Of a stretch of DNA of 64,000 nucleotides, positions 63,210 through 64,000 are shown piece by piece; position 1 is the stretch's first letter; every line of letters starts with the position of its first letter. The notes beneath the pieces were generated by a model. That model was given only the letters and a program-made list of their open reading frames with translations. It ran no database searches and was not told the origin of the DNA. Origin of the DNA: Aliidiomarina iranensis (GTDB taxonomy: Bacteria; Pseudomonadota; Gammaproteobacteria; Enterobacterales; Alteromonadaceae); the NCBI RefSeq assembly GCF_003987135.1, contig NZ_PIPJ01000005.1, forward strand, positions 82,439 through 146,438. The letters are read 5' to 3'. The translations under genes and the position numbers were made by a program.

Positions 63210-63734
63210 TTGAAATCCATATTGATAGTTTTAGCCGCTGTATTATTAGCGGGTTGCGCAAGTACGCCGCTTGAGGCTCTGAGTACTCAGATTGATTCAT
63301 CAGATTGGAAAGTTGGCTTTCAAAAGGACTTTGGTGAAGATGAGGGTTACATTCGCGAATTTGTTCCTCAAGACGAGACGATAGATAGCTGGACAAAGCT
63401 GGTTTCTGTAGAGTTCCTCGAGGGTGAACTGAGGCCGCTTAGAGACTTTGTGAGCGATTTTAGTGCTCAACGAAGCGAGCAATGTCCGGACACTCAAATG
63501 GAAATTCTGAGCGAGAGTGAGTACACAATTACCTATCAGTTCTCATTTCCAGAATGCATGGGGCATCAGGCTCAATCTGAGGTAACAAGAATATATACAG
63601 GTAATGATGGCCTTCATCGACTCTCGTATGCCGAGAAAACATCGAAGCTTAGCGAAGAGACAATCAAGCAATGGTTAGCTGAGTTTGACAAGGCCTATAT
63701 CGTAAAAGGACCTAATAAAGCTCGAATTCGGTGA
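63210..63734 (+). CDS. Lipoprotein of unknown function (cassette gene)
   Basis: A 174-residue protein: MKSILIVLAAVLLAGC with lipobox LAGC (Cys16), then an acidic soluble domain. The start is TTG at 63210, six bases after AAGGAG. I recognise no domain; the length and layout resemble small periplasmic stress-type lipoproteins often found in cassettes, but nothing specific can be claimed. Confidence 0.65.
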   Translation: MKSILIVLAAVLLAGCASTPLEALSTQIDSSDWKVGFQKDFGEDEGYIREFVPQDETIDSWTKLVSVEFLEGELRPLRDFVSDFSAQRSEQCPDTQMEILSESEYTITYQFSFPECMGHQAQSEVTRIYTGNDGLHRLSYAEKTSKLSEETIKQWLAEFDKAYIVKGPNKARIR

Positions 63735-63742
63735 AGAATCAG

Positions 63743-63786
63743 ACCAAACAAGTTGCACCAGTTCGCGCTTGGCGGAGAGGAAGCTG
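63743..63786 (+). repeat. Possible remnant of a fourth attC-like site
   Basis: ACCAAACAAGTTGC just after the last lipoprotein gene resembles the left arm of the other sites, and CCAG/CTGG can pair shortly after, but no GCGTTAG right arm is found. It may be a truncated last site of the array. Confidence 0.3.
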
Positions 63787-63890
63787 GGACGCAAGCTTTA
63801 GCGAGTTATTTAGCAAGTAATTAAAGATGATAACGAGGTAAAATCTCACCGGTTTTGCAGCCACTAAGATTACGCTACACCACCTCAGTA

Positions 63891-63925
63891 AAAAACCGCT
63901 CTCTTGGTATAAGAGAGCGGTTTTT
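63891..63925. terminator. Bidirectional terminator at the right edge
   Basis: AAAAACCGCTCTCTT-GGTAT-AAGAGAGCGGTTTTT, a perfect 15-base stem with A and T tracts. On the minus strand it would end the partial gene beyond 63973; on the plus strand it closes the cassette region. Confidence 0.88.
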
Positions 63926-63972
63926 AATACGCTTTTCAGCGTTCATATTGCTAAAACACGTTGTGAAACGGT

Positions 63973-64000
63973 TTAGAACACGTAAATAAACCCGATACCT
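63973..64000 (-). CDS. C-terminal end of a probable outer-membrane beta-barrel protein (partial)
   Basis: Only nine codons are visible, read on the minus strand from the window edge: GIGFIYVF then TAA. Alternating hydrophobic residues and a terminal Phe after aromatic residues are the usual last-strand signal of outer-membrane barrels. It is followed 47 bases later by a strong terminator. This is a short piece, so the call is tentative. Confidence 0.4.

Noticed and set aside
1..64000. Prophage, transposon, tRNA or rRNA
   Set aside because: No transposase, phage structural gene, tRNA cloverleaf or rRNA segment was recognised.

Overview
This window is a stretch of chromosome from a Gram-negative gammaproteobacterium. 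The gene orders pepP-ubiH-ubiI beside zapA, 6S RNA, serA and rpiA, the ribH-nusB-thiL-pgpA / xseB-ispA-dxs block, yajC-secD-secF, and phoBR-pstSCAB-phoU, together with a TIGR03545/TIGR03546 pair and an SrmB-like helicase, fit a marine Alteromonadales-type organism, perhaps close to Idiomarinaceae. That last placement is an inference, since no rRNA is present. There is no prophage, insertion sequence or CRISPR array. Most of the window is ordinary core genome, and the accessory signal is concentrated at the right end.

Layout. 1-9.3 kb: end of an Nramp metal transporter, an amidoligase/gamma-glutamylcyclotransferase pair, a zinc-metallopeptidase-like lipoprotein, a DUF2884 protein, and a BCCT betaine/choline transporter divergent from a CASTOR/POLLUX-type channel. 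9.3-18.7 kb: cold shock protein with a long leader, a cysteine-synthase-family enzyme, YqhD aldehyde reductase, a GNAT plus RimK-like ATP-grasp pair, ferrochelatase, the TIGR03546/03545 pair and a TRIC channel. 19-30.5 kb: yajC-secD-secF, yaaA, a DUF3014 protein overlapping an acyltransferase, ribH-nusB-thiL-pgpA, and convergent xseB-ispA-dxs for isoprenoid precursors. 30.8-35.2 kb: VanZ-like protein, srmB, rdgC and an orphan sensor kinase. 35.5-45.5 kb: a complete phosphate-starvation locus (porin, phoB, phoR, pstS, pstC, pstA, pstB, phoU) with clear Pho boxes before phoB and pstS. 45.7-56.2 kb: serA, rpiA, fau, a secreted amidohydrolase, the 6S RNA gene, zapA, ygfB-pepP-ubiH-ubiI and a LysR regulator. 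56.4-61.1 kb: gcvT, gcvH, gcvP.

From about 61.1 to 63.8 kb the character changes. Four short, mostly unknown cassette-like units follow one another on the plus strand: a Phd/ParE-type toxin-antitoxin pair, a tiny membrane protein and two lipoproteins. They are separated by imperfect inverted repeats beginning near TAACAAG and, at two of them, ending in GCGTTAG, the layout of integron attC sites. No integrase is in the window, so this looks like a cluster of attC sites lacking an integrase, set between the gcvP terminator and the 3' end of a probable outer-membrane protein gene.

A second unusual theme is short tandem repeats. Three spacers inside gene clusters (phoB-phoR, ygfB-pepP, ubiH-ubiI) and the yqhD leader carry arrays with a unit of about 11 bp. 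The serA 3' end carries 12-bp units that include the stop codon. ispA has seven in-frame 18-bp units that insert about 42 residues into farnesyl diphosphate synthase. Recurrence at six loci in 64 kb suggests a lineage-level repeat-generating process or a shared spacer function.
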